DNA of 43,608 nt from Hyphomicrobium sp. (GCF_020852195.1 NZ_JADZBI010000066.1:1-43608), one strand, 5' to 3'; counted from the first letter of the stretch, positions 9,191-18,528 are shown. A program made the numbers and translations. Notes: generated by a model not told the origin, from the sequence alone.

Positions 9191-9970
9191 TCAGATCAGC
9201 CGCATGGCTCTGAAGCTCGCATGCCCGCCGCGGCCGACGATGATGTGGTCGTGGACGGTGACGCCGAGCGGCCGACCTGCATCGACGATCATCCTCGTCA
9301 TGTCGATGTCGGCGCGCGACGGCGTCGGATCGCCCGACGGGTGATTATGGACGAGAATGATCGCCGTCGCCGAGAGTTCCAGCGCCCGCTTCACCACCTC
9401 GCGCACGTAGACAGGCGTGTGGTCGACGGTCCCCTCGCCCTGCACCTCGTCGGCGATCAGGCGGTTTTTCTTGTCGAGGAACAGGATGCGGAACTGCTCC
9501 CGGTGTGCGAAGCCCTGGGCCGCCCGCAGATAGTCGAGCACCTGGTTCCACGACGAGAGCAGCGGGCCGGATGTGATCTCTCCCTGCATCAGGCGCAGCG
9601 CCGCGGCGCGGATCAGCTTGATCTCGGTGACGACGGCGTCACCGACGCCGGTGATCTCTCTCAGTCGGGTGTCGGGTGCATTGACCACCTCGGCGAACGA
9701 TCCGAAGCGCGCCAAGAGCCGCTTGGCGAGATCCTTCGTGTCCCGGCGCGGGATGGCGCGGAACAGCACCATCTCAAGCAGCTCATAGTCGGGAAGCGCC
9801 TCCGCCCCCGCCTTGCGGAAGCGCTCGCGCAGCCTTTGGCGATGCCCGGTGTAGAGCGGCTGCGGACCTTCGAGGAACGAGCCCTGTGCGCTCGTCTCCT
9901 GTTGCGACCGCTCCGGTGCAGGCGAGTCCGGCTCTTGAGCTTTCGGATCTCGCGCGCCGGGGTCCTGCAT
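9191..9970 (-). CDS. radC: RadC-like JAB/MPN domain protein
   Basis: A 259-residue RadC-family protein. An N-terminal helix-hairpin-helix region (about 85-125, with [16 protein letters not shown]) precedes a JAB/MPN domain carrying the JAMM metal motif [14 protein letters not shown]: His208, His210 and Asp221. A polar Pro/Glu/Ser-rich leader of about 35 residues is not conserved. RadC was once tied to DNA repair, but its role remains unsettled. The gene starts 15 bases after the map stop on the same strand, so map-radC is an operon. It converges with the FMN reductase gene, with only 13 bases between the stops. Confidence 0.96.
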   Translation of the reverse strand: MQDPGARDPKAQEPDSPAPERSQQETSAQGSFLEGPQPLYTGHRQRLRERFRKAGAEALPDYELLEMVLFRAIPRRDTKDLAKRLLARFGSFAEVVNAPDTRLREITGVGDAVVTEIKLIRAAALRLMQGEITSGPLLSSWNQVLDYLRAAQGFAHREQFRILFLDKKNRLIADEVQGEGTVDHTPVYVREVVKRALELSATAIILVHNHPSGDPTPSRADIDMTRMIVDAGRPLGVTVHDHIIVGRGGHASFRAMRLI

Positions 9971-9985
9971 CGGTCTATCCGCGGA

Positions 9986-10810
9986 TCAGCTCTGGCGGGA
10001 GGGCCACTCGAGACCGGCTGGCGAATGCGTGAACACCTCGACGCCGGTCTCCGTCACGCCGACCGTGTGCTCGAACTGCGCCGACAGCTCGCGATCCCGC
10101 GTCACCGCCGTCCAGCCGTCGGAGAGCACCTTCACGTGCGGCTTGCCGAGGTTGATCATCGGCTCGATGGTGAACAGCATGCCGGGCTCCATGACGGCGC
10201 CCTCGCCGGCCTCACCGTAGTGGAGGATGTTCGGCCGGTCGTGGAACAGCCGCCCGAGCCCGTGGCCGCAGAAGTCCTTGACCACGCTGCAGCGCTCGCC
10301 CTCCGCGAACGACTGGATGGCGGCGCCGATGTGGCCCAGCGTGTTGCCGGGCTTCACCTGCGCGATGCCGCGGTTCAGGGCCTCGTAGGTCACCTCGATC
10401 AGCCGCTCGGCGCGGCGGCTGATAGCGCCGACCGAGAACATGCGGCTCGTGTCGCCATGCCATCCGTCGACGATCAGCGTCACGTCGATGTTGATGATGT
10501 CGCCCTCGCGCAGCGGCTTGGGTCCGGGGATGCCGTGGCAGACCACGTGGTTGATGGACGTGCAGATGGACTTCGGAAAGCCGCGGTAGTTGAGCGGCGC
10601 CGGCACGGCTCCGTTGTCGAGCGCGAACTCGAGCACGCGGTCGTCGAGCTCCTCGGTGGTCACGCCCGGCTCGACGTAGGGGGCGATCATGTCGAGCGCG
10701 GCGGCGGCGAGCTGCCCAGCCTTGCGCATGGCAGCGAAGGCCTCCGGCCCATGCCGCTTGATGGCGCCCGTCTCACGCAACTGGGCGCGGCTGACTTCGA
10801 CGTTGGACAT
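9986..10810 (-). CDS. map: type I methionine aminopeptidase
   Basis: Removes the N-terminal methionine from nascent proteins after deformylation. The 274 residues contain the five metal ligands in family order: Asp109 (NIDVT), Asp120 (HGDTSRMF), His183 (CGHGLGR), Glu216 (FTIEPMI) and Glu247 (FEHTV), plus His92 in the substrate pocket (VCHGIPG). Type I length, lacking the type II insert, with no SH3-type N-terminal extension. It is the first gene of the map-radC pair and sits downstream of the rplS terminator, so it needs its own promoter in the ~140 bases between. Confidence 0.98.
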   Translation of the reverse strand: MSNVEVSRAQLRETGAIKRHGPEAFAAMRKAGQLAAAALDMIAPYVEPGVTTEELDDRVLEFALDNGAVPAPLNYRGFPKSICTSINHVVCHGIPGPKPLREGDIINIDVTLIVDGWHGDTSRMFSVGAISRRAERLIEVTYEALNRGIAQVKPGNTLGHIGAAIQSFAEGERCSVVKDFCGHGLGRLFHDRPNILHYGEAGEGAVMEPGMLFTIEPMINLGKPHVKVLSDGWTAVTRDRELSAQFEHTVGVTETGVEVFTHSPAGLEWPSRQS

Positions 10811-10947
10811 GGGTGTAATGCGTGCCTTCTCTCAAGCGGGACCGAGAGCGCCGATCCTAGTCGACGTCAGCGGGAACAGAAAAGGAATGTAGTCCAAATC
10901 CTTCGCCGCGCAACGCTCGGCGGGCCGACGTAGGCCGTCCATTCATG

Positions 10948-10977
10948 AAAAACGGCGGCTGCCAAGGGCGCCGCCGT
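10948..10977 (-). terminator. Rho-independent terminator of rplS
   Basis: On the minus strand an 8-bp GC stem, ACGGCGGC and GCCGCCGT, encloses a 10-base loop and is followed directly by TTTTT. It begins 35 bases after the rplS stop. This is the clearest intrinsic terminator of the minus strand here and separates rplS from map. Confidence 0.88.
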
Positions 10978-11012
10978 CTCCGTTATAGCCGTGTGGCCGG
11001 ATTGGTCGGCCG

Positions 11013-11675
11013 TTACTCCTTGGCTTCCTCGGCCGGAACCTCGGCGGCAGCGGCTTCGGCGACGAGCTTCTGCGCCTCGCCGACCCAGTCGTCGCGCTCG
11101 ACCTGACCGTTGAGCTTCAGCGCCTCGTCGACGTTGGCGATGTCCTCGTCGGAGAAGTTGGCGACCTGCTCGAACTTGTAGCAGTTGAGCGTCTTGAGCC
11201 GCGCCGCGAGATCGGCGTCGATGCCCTTGATGCGCGTCAGATCATCGGCCTCGCCTTTGGGCTTCTTGAAGCCCTTCCACGCCGCGTTGAGACGGCGGGC
11301 GCGCACGTCGGTGCGCTCGAAGATGCGGGCGGCACGGCCACGGCGGCCGCGCAGGTAGTAGAGCTTCGCGCGCCGGACCTTGCCGCGGCGCAGAACCTCG
11401 ATCTCCGCGATGTAAGGCGAGTAGATCGGGAACACGCGCTCCACGCCCTCGCCGTAGGAGATCTTGCGGACCGTGAAGCTCTCGTTGAGGCCGCCGCCGG
11501 AGCGGGCGATGACCACGCCCTCGTAAGCCTGCAGGCGGACCGACTGGCCTTTGCCGTCGCCTTCGAAGACCTTCACCATCACCTTTACGGTGTCGCCGGG
11601 GCCGAACTCCGGCACCGTCCGGGTCTTGAGCACGGCATCCATCTGCTCGCGCTCGAGCTGTTGAATGATGTTCAT
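11013..11675 (-). CDS. rplS: ribosomal protein L19 with C-terminal HhH-like extension
   Basis: L19 lies at the 30S-50S interface of the ribosome. I chose ATG at 11673-11675 ([13 protein letters not shown]) because AAGGA is six bases upstream. Residues 1-125 are a complete L19, including [25 protein letters not shown] and [19 protein letters not shown]19 is usually about 115-130 residues, but this protein has 220. After a basic linker, residues ~144-205 form a compact extra domain ([17 protein letters not shown], then the RDDW block) that resembles the helix-hairpin-helix-type tail I know from alphaproteobacterial L21 and NuoE proteins. An acidic Ala/Glu tail ends the protein. The usual partners rpsP, rimM and trmD are not adjacent. 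Confidence 0.96.
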   Translation of the reverse strand: MNIIQQLEREQMDAVLKTRTVPEFGPGDTVKVMVKVFEGDGKGQSVRLQAYEGVVIARSGGGLNESFTVRKISYGEGVERVFPIYSPYIAEIEVLRRGKVRRAKLYYLRGRRGRAARIFERTDVRARRLNAAWKGFKKPKGEADDLTRIKGIDADLAARLKTLNCYKFEQVANFSDEDIANVDEALKLNGQVERDDWVGEAQKLVAEAAAAEVPAEEAKE

Positions 11676-11847
11676 TTTCATTCCTTTTTGCTTGTACATC
11701 AATGCAGAGGAGCGGCGCCGGGACAGTCGTCCGCGTGCACGGCTCATGCGGCTCCTTGTGGAGCGGACCCTTGATGGGAAATTTGTTGGCCGCGCTATAG
11801 CCGAATTGGAGGCCCCTGTCGAGGCCGGACTCGCGCTCGCGGGGGCG

Positions 11848-13716
11848 TCAGCCGGGTGGCGCGGACGGTTTTGGCGGCTCGGCCTCCTTTTCCAGCACCT
11901 CGGCCGTCGATGGGCTCAGCGCCGTGCCCTTCTTCTTCGGCTGCGTGAGCGGGGTCGGCTCGGGCGTCGTCATGTTGCCGCGGAGTAGCTGGCGCCCGGC
12001 CGTGAACCCGCCGACCACCTGCAGGGCCAGCCGCTCCTCGTCCCGCTTGCGGACGTCGCGGGCCGTCTCCTCGGCGACCGCCGGATCGAAGCCGAGCCCG
12101 ATCAGCACGTGCTTTCCGAAGACGAGCGCCGATTCGAACATCTCGCGGATGTAATAGTCGACGCGCGTTTCGATCAGGCGCAGCGCGTGACCGCGGTCGT
12201 AGGCGCGCACGAACAGCTTGGCCACCGGGAACTCGGCCTTGACGAGCTCGACGATGCGGTCGGCGGTCTCGGGCTTGTCGACGCAGACGAGAATGGCCTC
12301 GGCCGTCGCCGCGCCCGAGGCGCGCAGCACGTCGAGCCGCGTTCCGTCGCCGTAGTAGACCTTGAACCCGAAATTGCCGGCGGCGCGGATCATGTCGACG
12401 TCGATCTCGATCAGCGAAACGTCGACGCCGCGCGCGAGCAGCGGCTGGCTGACGAGCTGCCCGAAGCGGCCGAAGCCGATGATCAGCACGCGGTTCTGGA
12501 GGTCCTTCGCGGCCTCGACGCCGTCGAAGGAGACCTTGGTCGCGGGTGCGTAGCGGTCGTGCAGCAGCACAATCAGCGGTGTCAGCGCCATCGACAGGAT
12601 GACGATGGCGCTCATGATCGCCGCCACGCGCTGGTCGAACACGCCGTGGGAGAGCGCCGCCGCATAGAGCACGAAGGCGAACTCGCCGCCCTGCGCGAAC
12701 AGGGCGGATCGCAACAGGGCCTCCTTCCAGTCGGCTCGGAACAGAAGCGCGATGACGAAGATGCCGATCGCCTTGGCCACCATGAACGCGATCACGCCGA
12801 CGACGATGAGCACCCATTCCCTGGCGACGAGCGCCAGATCGAGCGACATGCCGACGCTGAGGAAGAAGAGGCCGAGCAGGAGCCCCTTGAAGGGATCGAT
12901 GTCCGCCTCGAGCTGGTTGCGGAAGGTCGATTCCGAGAGCAGCACGCCGGCCAGGAACGCGCCCATGGCCATGGAGAGGCCGCCCCACTGCATGAAGAGC
13001 GCCGCGCCGAGCACGACCATCAGCGAGGCCGCGAGCATGATCTCGCGGCCTCCGAGCGTGGCCACGAGCCCGAACAGCGGATTGAGCAGCCACTTCCCGG
13101 CCGCGACGACCGCAAGGATCGCGGCGGCGCCGATGGCAACGCTCATCCAAACCGGCTGATCGCCGTCGGTGAGGCTGCCGCCGTTGAAGGCCGCGAACAG
13201 CGCGACGAGCGCCAGCAGCGGGACGATGGCGAGATCCTCGAGCAGCAGGATGGAAACCGCGCGCTGCCCGGCCGGCGTCGCCGTCTCGCCGCGCTCGTCC
13301 AGCATCTTGACGATGACCGCGGTGGACGACAGCACGAAGCCCATGGCGCCGATCACCGCCACCGGGATGGAGAGCCCGCCGAGATAGACGCCGACCGCCG
13401 ACAACAGCGCTCCGCACGTCAGCACCTGCACGAGGCCGAGGCCGAAGATGTCCTTGCGCAACGCCCAGAGCTTCGCCGGGCGCATCTCGAGCCCGATGAT
13501 GAACAGGAACATGACGACGCCGAGCTCGGCGACGTGCAGGATCGCCACCGGATCGGTGATGAGACCGAAGCCGAACGGCCCGATGACGAGACCGGCGGTC
13601 AGATAACCGAGAACCGAGCCGAGCCCGAGCTTCCGGAACAGAGGGACCGCAACCACGCTTGCCGTCAGCAGGGCCACGGCGGGGGCGAGGCCGGCTATCG
13701 TTGTTTCAGTCGCCAT
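11848..13716 (-). CDS. CPA2-type cation:proton antiporter with TrkA-N domain (KefB-like)
   Basis: A 622-residue inner-membrane protein of the monovalent cation:proton antiporter-2 family. The N-terminal ~390 residues form about 12-13 membrane helices, with family blocks [28 protein letters not shown], and [12 protein letters not shown] cytosolic Rossmann RCK/TrkA-N domain follows from about residue 405 ([15 protein letters not shown], then [11 protein letters not shown]) and should bind NAD(H) or another nucleotide. The C-terminal ~70 residues are charged and Pro-rich. The closest named relatives are the glutathione-gated potassium exporters KefB/KefC. Whether this one is glutathione-gated, or moves K+ or Na+, cannot be told. 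It lies 172 bases upstream of rplS on the same strand. Confidence 0.93.
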   Translation of the reverse strand: MATETTIAGLAPAVALLTASVVAVPLFRKLGLGSVLGYLTAGLVIGPFGFGLITDPVAILHVAELGVVMFLFIIGLEMRPAKLWALRKDIFGLGLVQVLTCGALLSAVGVYLGGLSIPVAVIGAMGFVLSSTAVIVKMLDERGETATPAGQRAVSILLLEDLAIVPLLALVALFAAFNGGSLTDGDQPVWMSVAIGAAAILAVVAAGKWLLNPLFGLVATLGGREIMLAASLMVVLGAALFMQWGGLSMAMGAFLAGVLLSESTFRNQLEADIDPFKGLLLGLFFLSVGMSLDLALVAREWVLIVVGVIAFMVAKAIGIFVIALLFRADWKEALLRSALFAQGGEFAFVLYAAALSHGVFDQRVAAIMSAIVILSMALTPLIVLLHDRYAPATKVSFDGVEAAKDLQNRVLIIGFGRFGQLVSQPLLARGVDVSLIEIDVDMIRAAGNFGFKVYYGDGTRLDVLRASGAATAEAILVCVDKPETADRIVELVKAEFPVAKLFVRAYDRGHALRLIETRVDYYIREMFESALVFGKHVLIGLGFDPAVAEETARDVRKRDEERLALQVVGGFTAGRQLLRGNMTTPEPTPLTQPKKKGTALSPSTAEVLEKEAEPPKPSAPPG

Positions 13717-14038
13717 GGGAATGCCTTATGTCCGGAGGGAGCTCGAGCGGGAGAGGCGCTGCAACAATCGGGTTGCATTGCCTCGATAAAGCCTTTGCAC
13801 CGTTCTGCGCAAGGTTATGAGGCCGTCGTCCGTCCTCGTGCGGACATTGGCGCGGCACCACGGCCACAAGCTCGTGCTGCCTATTGCCTTAGATTGAAGC
13901 AAATAAGACTGCCGACGCGGCAGGCCTGGGGCTCTGGCATGCGCAGCAGATGCCTCCAGCCTCCGCCCCGATGTCAGATACGTCGGCGACCGGCAGTTCG
14001 GGTTCCACGCCGTGGAAAGGCTCAACTGCGCAGGATGC
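13717..14038. other. intergenic region between antiporter and terB-like gene
   Basis: I see no supported gene, RNA or strong hairpin in these 322 bases. The part next to 13716 should hold the antiporter promoter on the minus strand. The part next to 14039 is the 3' side of the TerB-like gene. An open frame on the minus strand covering 13726-14190 overlaps the TerB coding region in another frame and reads as low-complexity Arg/Ser/Pro, so I do not call it. Confidence 0.4.
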
Positions 14039-14452
14039 TTACGTGCGTTGATGGCGGGCGCGAGCGCCGCGCTCGAGGGCGTCGCAGACCGGCTTTTCCA
14101 ATCCAAGCGCTGCGGCCAGCAGCTCCATGAAGTGCGTCTCGTTGGCGTGAATGGAGAGGTCGGAGGCCGCCACCTCGGCGCAGAGCACATAGGCGGTCTC
14201 GTAAAGCCGGGGCGGGAGACTTTGCTTGATCACGGCGATCACCGCGTCCACGCCGTCGGGCTTTCTCAGCAGCTTGCCGCACTGCTGCGCGGTATCGGCC
14301 AGCCAGTCACGCGTGAAGGCATGGAACGGCGGCAGCTCACGCACGATGGAGCTGATGCGGTCCAGCTCCGCGGTCGTGATCGTGCGGTCGGCGGCCGAGA
14401 CCGTGACCATGGCGTATATGAGGGCGTCGGGCGGCGGGATGCGGTCGGACAT
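14039..14452 (-). CDS. TerB-like (tellurite resistance TerB family) protein
   Basis: A 137-residue all-helical protein matching the TerB/TerB-like (DjlA N-terminal) fold. It begins MSDRIPPPDALIYAMVTVSA and carries the acidic pattern SAADRTITTAELDRI near residues 15-30, a second helical half with ETAYVLCAEVAASDL, and HANETHFMELLAAALGL at the end. TerB domains bind divalent metal through acidic residues. Here the AADRTITTAEL stretch is the counterpart. Stand-alone copies are common in alphaproteobacteria and need not confer tellurite resistance. It starts 51 bases after the stop of the secreted hydrolase gene, so the two may form an operon. Confidence 0.87.
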   Translation of the reverse strand: MSDRIPPPDALIYAMVTVSAADRTITTAELDRISSIVRELPPFHAFTRDWLADTAQQCGKLLRKPDGVDAVIAVIKQSLPPRLYETAYVLCAEVAASDLSIHANETHFMELLAAALGLEKPVCDALERGARARHQRT

Positions 14453-14503
14453 GCGTTCTTCTTTAGGGTGATGGGCTCGATGCAAACTTTCGGCCGAGTC
14501 CAT

Positions 14504-15508
14504 TCAAGGCGTGCTGAGGCCGGCCAGGGTCTCGAGGAGCACGGTGTTGAAGGCGTCCGGCTCCTCGATGTGCGGAGCGTGGCCCAGCTCGGGGAACGTG
14601 ACCAAACGAGCGTTCGGAATGCGGCTTTCGGCTTCGCGGGCAAGTTCGGCGTAGTGGCCGAGCTTCGCGGCGACTTCCGGCGGTGCGCGGTCCTTGCCGA
14701 TAGCGGTGGTGTCGCGCTCGCCGATCAGCAGCACGACGGGAACCGCGAGGCGGGTGAACTCGTGCACCACCGGCTGGGTGAAGATCATGTCGGAGGCGCG
14801 CGCCTGCGAGAGGATCGCGAGCTCGCTGTCTGTCCCGCGGTAGGTGGAGGCCAGCATCTCGACCCAGCGGTCGAACTCGGGACGCCAGCGGCCGTCGTAG
14901 TAGGTCTTCTGCTGGTAGGCCTTGATGCGCGCCGCATCGGTCTTGCGCTCGGCTTCGAGCAGCTCGTCGACGGTGCGGCCGGGAACGCCCTTGGCGCTCC
15001 AGTCTTCGAGGCCGATCGGGTTGACGAGGACGAGCGCGGCTTTGTCATCCGGGAAGCTCAGCGCATAGCGCGTGGCGAGCATGCCGCCCATGGAATGGCC
15101 GATCAGGATCGGGCGCGTGACGCCGAGGCTCGCGAGCAGCGCGCGCGTGTTGGCGGCGAGCTGATGGAAGCTCATCTGATAGGTGGCGGGCTTCGTGGAT
15201 TTGCAGAAACCGATCTGGTCCGGGACCACGACCCGATAGCCGGCGGCAGCGAGCGGCGTGATGACGCCTTCCCAGGTGGCCCCGCAGAAGTTCTTGCCGT
15301 GGAAGAGGATGGCGGTCTTGCCGTTGGCGGTCGCGGATGGCGGCACGTCCATGTAGGCCATGACCAGCGCCTGGCCCTGAGAGGTGAAGGCGTGCTGCTT
15401 CATGGGATGGGGATAGGAAAAATCCGTCAGCATGCCGTCGGCGTGGGCGCTGCCGCCGGCGATGAGGACTATCGCCACCGCGAAAAGCGCGCCGCGTCGC
15501 CGTTGCAT
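14504..15508 (-). CDS. secreted alpha/beta hydrolase
   Basis: A 334-residue periplasmic alpha/beta-fold hydrolase. The N-terminus is a Sec signal (MQRRRGALFAVAIVLIAGGS, cleavage near AHA-D). The nucleophile is Ser139 in IGHSMGG; HGKNFCG at 70-76 forms the oxyanion region. The likely acid lies in LLIGERDTTA and the likely base is the histidine of ELGHAPHIEEP. The sequence resembles haloperoxidase/epoxide-hydrolase-type members, with a helical cap from about residue 170 to 240. The substrate is unknown. The gene is divergent from folE, with 242 bases between them, and precedes the TerB-like gene. Confidence 0.92.
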   Translation of the reverse strand: MQRRRGALFAVAIVLIAGGSAHADGMLTDFSYPHPMKQHAFTSQGQALVMAYMDVPPSATANGKTAILFHGKNFCGATWEGVITPLAAAGYRVVVPDQIGFCKSTKPATYQMSFHQLAANTRALLASLGVTRPILIGHSMGGMLATRYALSFPDDKAALVLVNPIGLEDWSAKGVPGRTVDELLEAERKTDAARIKAYQQKTYYDGRWRPEFDRWVEMLASTYRGTDSELAILSQARASDMIFTQPVVHEFTRLAVPVVLLIGERDTTAIGKDRAPPEVAAKLGHYAELAREAESRIPNARLVTFPELGHAPHIEEPDAFNTVLLETLAGLSTP

Positions 15509-15681
15509 CGATTTTTCTCCCTCTCTGGTTCCCGGCGCATATGGCCTTCGATCTTGCGCCGCACAAGGGCACGGCGGGGTCGCAACGCGCTCGATTAATC
15601 ATGGGCGGCGATTCCTGCCCCTAAGTGCCGGTCGCGTGTTTCTTCTCTTTCGTCTCGCGGGCACTATGTTAAGGGGTCTCT

Positions 15682-15724
15682 CCCGATATGGCTGATCCGG
15701 GGCGGTGCCGAGCCCGTATCGTCC
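15682..15724 (+). promoter_or_regulatory. candidate THF-II (folE motif) riboswitch
   Basis: The leader immediately upstream of folE folds into one compact irregular hairpin. The outer stem is CGATA (15684-15688) with TATCG (15717-15721); an internal loop follows; then GGCT (15690-15693) pairs with AGCC (15711-15714), and an apical GGC-GGT-GCC part lies within GATCCGGGGCGGTGCCG. The THF-II riboswitch class (first called folE motif) is known from alphaproteobacteria, mainly upstream of folE, and is a small hairpin of this kind close to the start codon. The GAAGG ribosome-binding site begins ~15 bases after the hairpin, so translational control is the natural model. The assignment comes from position, taxon and fold, not from a covariance search. 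Confidence 0.6.
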
Positions 15725-15750
15725 GCGCAGTTACTTGAAGGTTCCACGCG

Positions 15751-16374
15751 ATGAGGCAGTCGCCCCCACCCATGAAGAACAAGCTGATCAAGGTAACCGC
15801 CCCCGAGGTGTCGGCTCCGACGCGCGAGGAGGCCGAGGCCGCCGTGCGTACGCTGCTGCGCTGGGCCGGCGACAACCCGGAGCGCGACGGGCTTCTCGAG
15901 ACGCCCGAGCGCGTGGCGAAGGCATTCGAGGAGTATTTCCGCGGCTACAAGGACGATCCCGAGGCAATCCTGCAGAAGACCTTCGAGGAGACTGAGGGCT
16001 ACGACGAGATGATCGTGCTGCGCGGCATCCGCTTCGAGAGCCATTGCGAGCACCATCTGGCGCCGATCATCGGGCGCGCGTGGGTCGGCTACATCCCGAA
16101 CGGACGCGTGGTCGGCATCTCGAAGCTTGCACGCGTGGTGGAGGCCTATGCGAAGCGGCTGCAGATCCAGGAGAAGATGACGGCGCAGATCGCCAATGCC
16201 ATCGAGAGCGCGCTGGCGCCGCAGGGCGTGGCCGTGGTGCTCAAGGCCGAGCATCACTGCATGACGACGCGCGGCATCCACAAGCCCGGAACGGACATGG
16301 TGACGAGCCGCATGCTCGGCATCTTCCGCGACAGCGCCATCACGCGGCAGGAGTTTCTGTCGATGATCGATTGA
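15751..16374 (+). CDS. folE: GTP cyclohydrolase I
   Basis: Converts GTP to 7,8-dihydroneopterin triphosphate, the first step of tetrahydrofolate synthesis. The 207 residues include the zinc ligands Cys99 and His102 in [10 protein letters not shown] and Cys170 in [10 protein letters not shown], along with the signature [20 protein letters not shown]. The start at 15751 has GAAGG nine bases upstream; a second ATG (15772) would also leave the full domain. A type IA (zinc) enzyme. It has a structured leader and a hairpin after the stop, and the next gene encodes an SDR. Together with pabBC further along the window it supplies folate precursors. Confidence 0.98.
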   Translation: MRQSPPPMKNKLIKVTAPEVSAPTREEAEAAVRTLLRWAGDNPERDGLLETPERVAKAFEEYFRGYKDDPEAILQKTFEETEGYDEMIVLRGIRFESHCEHHLAPIIGRAWVGYIPNGRVVGISKLARVVEAYAKRLQIQEKMTAQIANAIESALAPQGVAVVLKAEHHCMTTRGIHKPGTDMVTSRMLGIFRDSAITRQEFLSMID

Positions 16375-16397
16375 TCCCGTAAGATTTTTCAATCAAC

Positions 16398-16419
16398 CCG
16401 CCGGGCCTCGTCCCGGCGG
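16398..16419 (+). terminator. hairpin after folE
   Basis: Perfect arms CCGCCGGG and CCCGGCGG with loop CCTCGT, 23 bases after the folE stop and followed by CTTCATTTC. The weak T content suggests partial termination. The ribosome-binding site of the SDR gene starts just downstream, so some read-through may supply that gene. Confidence 0.55.
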
Positions 16420-16440
16420 CTTCATTTCTGGAGTATTGCG

Positions 16441-17259
16441 TTGAGTGTCGGAAAGACTGTTCTGATCACAGGTTCCTCGAGCGGAATCGGCCGGGCCACG
16501 GCCGAGCTGTTTGCCGCAAACGGCTGGAATGTCGCGGCCACCATGCGCACGCCCGAGACGAGCGATCTCGGAAGCGTCTCGGACCGCATCAAGCTGTTCA
16601 AGCTCGACGTGACGGACCAGGCGTCCGTCGATCGGGCGGTGGCGGAGGTGATCGCCGCGTTCGGTGCCATCGACGTGGTGGTCAACAACGCGGGCTACGG
16701 TTTGATGGGGCCGTTCGAGGCGCAGACGGACGCACAGATCCGGCGGCAGTTCGAATGCAACCTGTTCGGCGTGCTCAACGTGACGCGCGCGGTGCTGCCG
16801 CACATGCGCGAGAGGAAGCAGGGCCGTATCGTCAACGTAGGCTCGGCGGCGGGGCGCATGACCATGCCGCTTTACTCGATGTACAGCGCGACGAAGTGGG
16901 CGCTGGAAGGTTTTTCGGAAGGGCTCTGGTTCGAGCTGCGCCAGCACAACATCAAGGTCAAGATCATCGAGCCGGGGATGATCAAGACCGATTTCTTCGA
17001 GCGTTCGCGCGAGGTCGCGACGAAGGAGGGGCTTACCGCCTATGACACGTTCGTCGAGACCGTGATGCCGAACATCAAGGCCTGGGAGGACGCGGGTGCG
17101 GAGCCGATCGTGGTCGCGCGCAGCATCTGGCGCGCCTCGACCAGCATCTGGCCGCGGCTGCGCTATCAGCCGAACGCGACCTTCACGGTGTGGGGGCGCG
17201 GCTGGGTGCCGGGGCATCTCTACGTGCGGCTCATCCGGCGCATCTTCAACGCCTGGTGA
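16441..17259 (+). CDS. short-chain dehydrogenase/reductase
   Basis: A 272-residue classical SDR. The cofactor motif TGSSSGIG is at the N-terminus, NNAGYG marks the central strand, and the catalytic YSATK (Y-x-x-x-K) with an upstream serine in GSAAGRM completes the active site. The start is TTG at 16441, supported by GGAG seven bases upstream and by alignment of the first strand (SVGKTVLITG). The sequence resembles SDR family oxidoreductases acting on carbonyl or alcohol groups of unknown substrates, with a basic C-terminal end (RLIRRIFNAW). It follows folE by 66 bases on the same strand, but nothing in the sequence suggests a role in pterin metabolism. Confidence 0.93.
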   Translation: MSVGKTVLITGSSSGIGRATAELFAANGWNVAATMRTPETSDLGSVSDRIKLFKLDVTDQASVDRAVAEVIAAFGAIDVVVNNAGYGLMGPFEAQTDAQIRRQFECNLFGVLNVTRAVLPHMRERKQGRIVNVGSAAGRMTMPLYSMYSATKWALEGFSEGLWFELRQHNIKVKIIEPGMIKTDFFERSREVATKEGLTAYDTFVETVMPNIKAWEDAGAEPIVVARSIWRASTSIWPRLRYQPNATFTVWGRGWVPGHLYVRLIRRIFNAW

Positions 17260-17299
17260 TCGCGCGCGGCCGCATTACCTAGGGTTGATGAAGCTCAAT

Positions 17300-17319
17300 G
17301 TTGCGGCTTGGGCCGCAAC
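17300..17319 (+). terminator. hairpin between SDR gene and universal stress gene
   Basis: Arms GTTGCGGC and GCCGCAAC with loop TTGG, 40 bases after the SDR stop and 30 bases before the next start. There is no T-run. It may be a 3'-end structure of the SDR message or part of the 5' leader of the following gene. Confidence 0.4.
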
Positions 17320-17349
17320 CGATCATTCGTTCAAAACAACGGGTGATGC

Positions 17350-17766
17350 ATGATCAAGGTTCTTTGCGCGATCGACGACACGGAGCACAGCTTGCCGGCC
17401 GCGCGGCTGGCCGCGAAGCTTGCCGGCGCGCTCGGTGCAGAGCTTACGCTGCTCGCGGTCAACCAGATGATCGGCGGCTACTCCAGCGCCGATGCCTCGA
17501 AGCTGCTTTGGACCGGCGTCGAAGCTCAGCGCGTCCTCGATGCGGCAGCAGAGGAAGCTCGCAAGGCCGGTGCAACGCAGGTTGCTACGGCGTCGGTCAA
17601 CAGCCGCGATCCGGCGGTGGCGATCACGCAGTTCGCGGAGACGAACGGCTTCGACCACATCGTGGTCGGCAGCGGAGGCAAGGGCCTCGCGTTCCGCATG
17701 GTGCTGGGGTCGGTCTCGCGCGATGTGGTTCAGCGCGCGCACTGCGCCGTGACCGTCGCGCGATAG
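17350..17766 (+). CDS. universal stress protein UspA family
   Basis: A 138-residue single-domain universal stress protein. It begins MIKVLCAIDDTEHSLPAARL, with the acidic residues of the first strand-loop typical of the family. The ATP-binding signature G-2x-G-9x-G(S/T) is present near the C-terminus as GSGGKGLAFRMVLGSVSRDV, which places it in the nucleotide-binding subgroup. It ends in HCAVTVAR, the usual last strand. Such proteins are cytosolic and stress-induced, with poorly defined biochemical roles. It is a short monocistronic-looking gene converging with truA, 24 bases from its stop. Confidence 0.95.
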   Translation: MIKVLCAIDDTEHSLPAARLAAKLAGALGAELTLLAVNQMIGGYSSADASKLLWTGVEAQRVLDAAAEEARKAGATQVATASVNSRDPAVAITQFAETNGFDHIVVGSGGKGLAFRMVLGSVSRDVVQRAHCAVTVAR

Positions 17767-17790
17767 GCGTATCAGCTATTGGCGGCGCTT

Positions 17791-18528
17791 CTAGTAGTCC
17801 ACGCTCATGAGATAGAGGCCGGCGGCGGGGGCGACGGGGCCGCAGGCGGTGCGGTCGCGGGCTTCCAGCGCGGTGCGCAGGTCGTCACGCGTCCATTTTC
17901 CTTCCCCTACGAGCTTCAGGCTGCCAACCATCGAGCGCACCTGGTTGTGCAGGAACGAGCGGGCGGACGCGGTGATGCGGATCTCATCTCCGTCATGCGT
18001 GACGTCCAGCCGGTCCAGCGTGCGAATGGGCGATTTCGCCTGGCATTGGACGGCGCGGAAGGTCGTGAAGTCGTGGCGCCCGACGAGGACCGAGGCGGCG
18101 TCGGCCATGGCCTCGGCGTCGATGGCGCGGGGAAGCCACCAGACGCGATTGCGGTCGAGGGCTGGCGGCGAGCGGCGTGCCAGGATGCGGTAGAGATAGT
18201 GGCGCGCCGTGGCGCTGAAGCGGGCGTCGAAGTCGGCCGGTACCTCGGCGGCGGCCAGCACGACGACAGGCTGCGGCTTCAGGTAGAAGTTCAGGCCGTC
18301 GCGGATCTTGTCCACCGGCCAGTCCTTGCCGAGGTCGAAGTGGGCGACCTGCCTGCGGGCATGCACGCCGGCATCGGTACGGCCGGCGCCGCGTACGCCC
18401 GCGGTTTCGCCGGTGAGGCTCACGATTGCGGCCTCGAGGGCGCCCTGCACGGAGACGCCGTCGGGCTGGACCTGCCAGCCGACGAACGGCGTGCCGTCGT
18501 ATTCGATGGTCAGACGATAGCGGGGCAT
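17791..18528 (-). CDS. truA: tRNA pseudouridine(38-40) synthase
   Basis: Isomerises uridines 38-40 in the anticodon arm of many tRNAs. The 245 residues include the catalytic Asp52 in [10 protein letters not shown] and the RNA-binding blocks YLYRIL and [20 protein letters not shown]. Start [19 protein letters not shown] is the conserved first strand. It is the last gene of the def-fmt-truA series, a common alphaproteobacterial arrangement, although here a small exported-protein gene is inserted between fmt and truA. Confidence 0.98.
   Translation of the reverse strand: MPRYRLTIEYDGTPFVGWQVQPDGVSVQGALEAAIVSLTGETAGVRGAGRTDAGVHARRQVAHFDLGKDWPVDKIRDGLNFYLKPQPVVVLAAAEVPADFDARFSATARHYLYRILARRSPPALDRNRVWWLPRAIDAEAMADAASVLVGRHDFTTFRAVQCQAKSPIRTLDRLDVTHDGDEIRITASARSFLHNQVRSMVGSLKLVGEGKWTRDDLRTALEARDRTACGPVAPAAGLYLMSVDY

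Noticed and set aside
9119-10933. A 604-codon plus-strand frame across radC and map
   Set aside because: Antisense to two conserved genes with complete active sites.
12109-14130. A 673-codon plus-strand frame across the antiporter gene
   Set aside because: Antisense shadow of the CPA2 antiporter. The translation is Asp/Glu/His/Arg-rich low complexity with no domain.
14039-14452. Tellurite resistance locus
   Set aside because: Only a lone TerB-like gene is present. The terZABCDE partners are missing, so a resistance operon is not supported.
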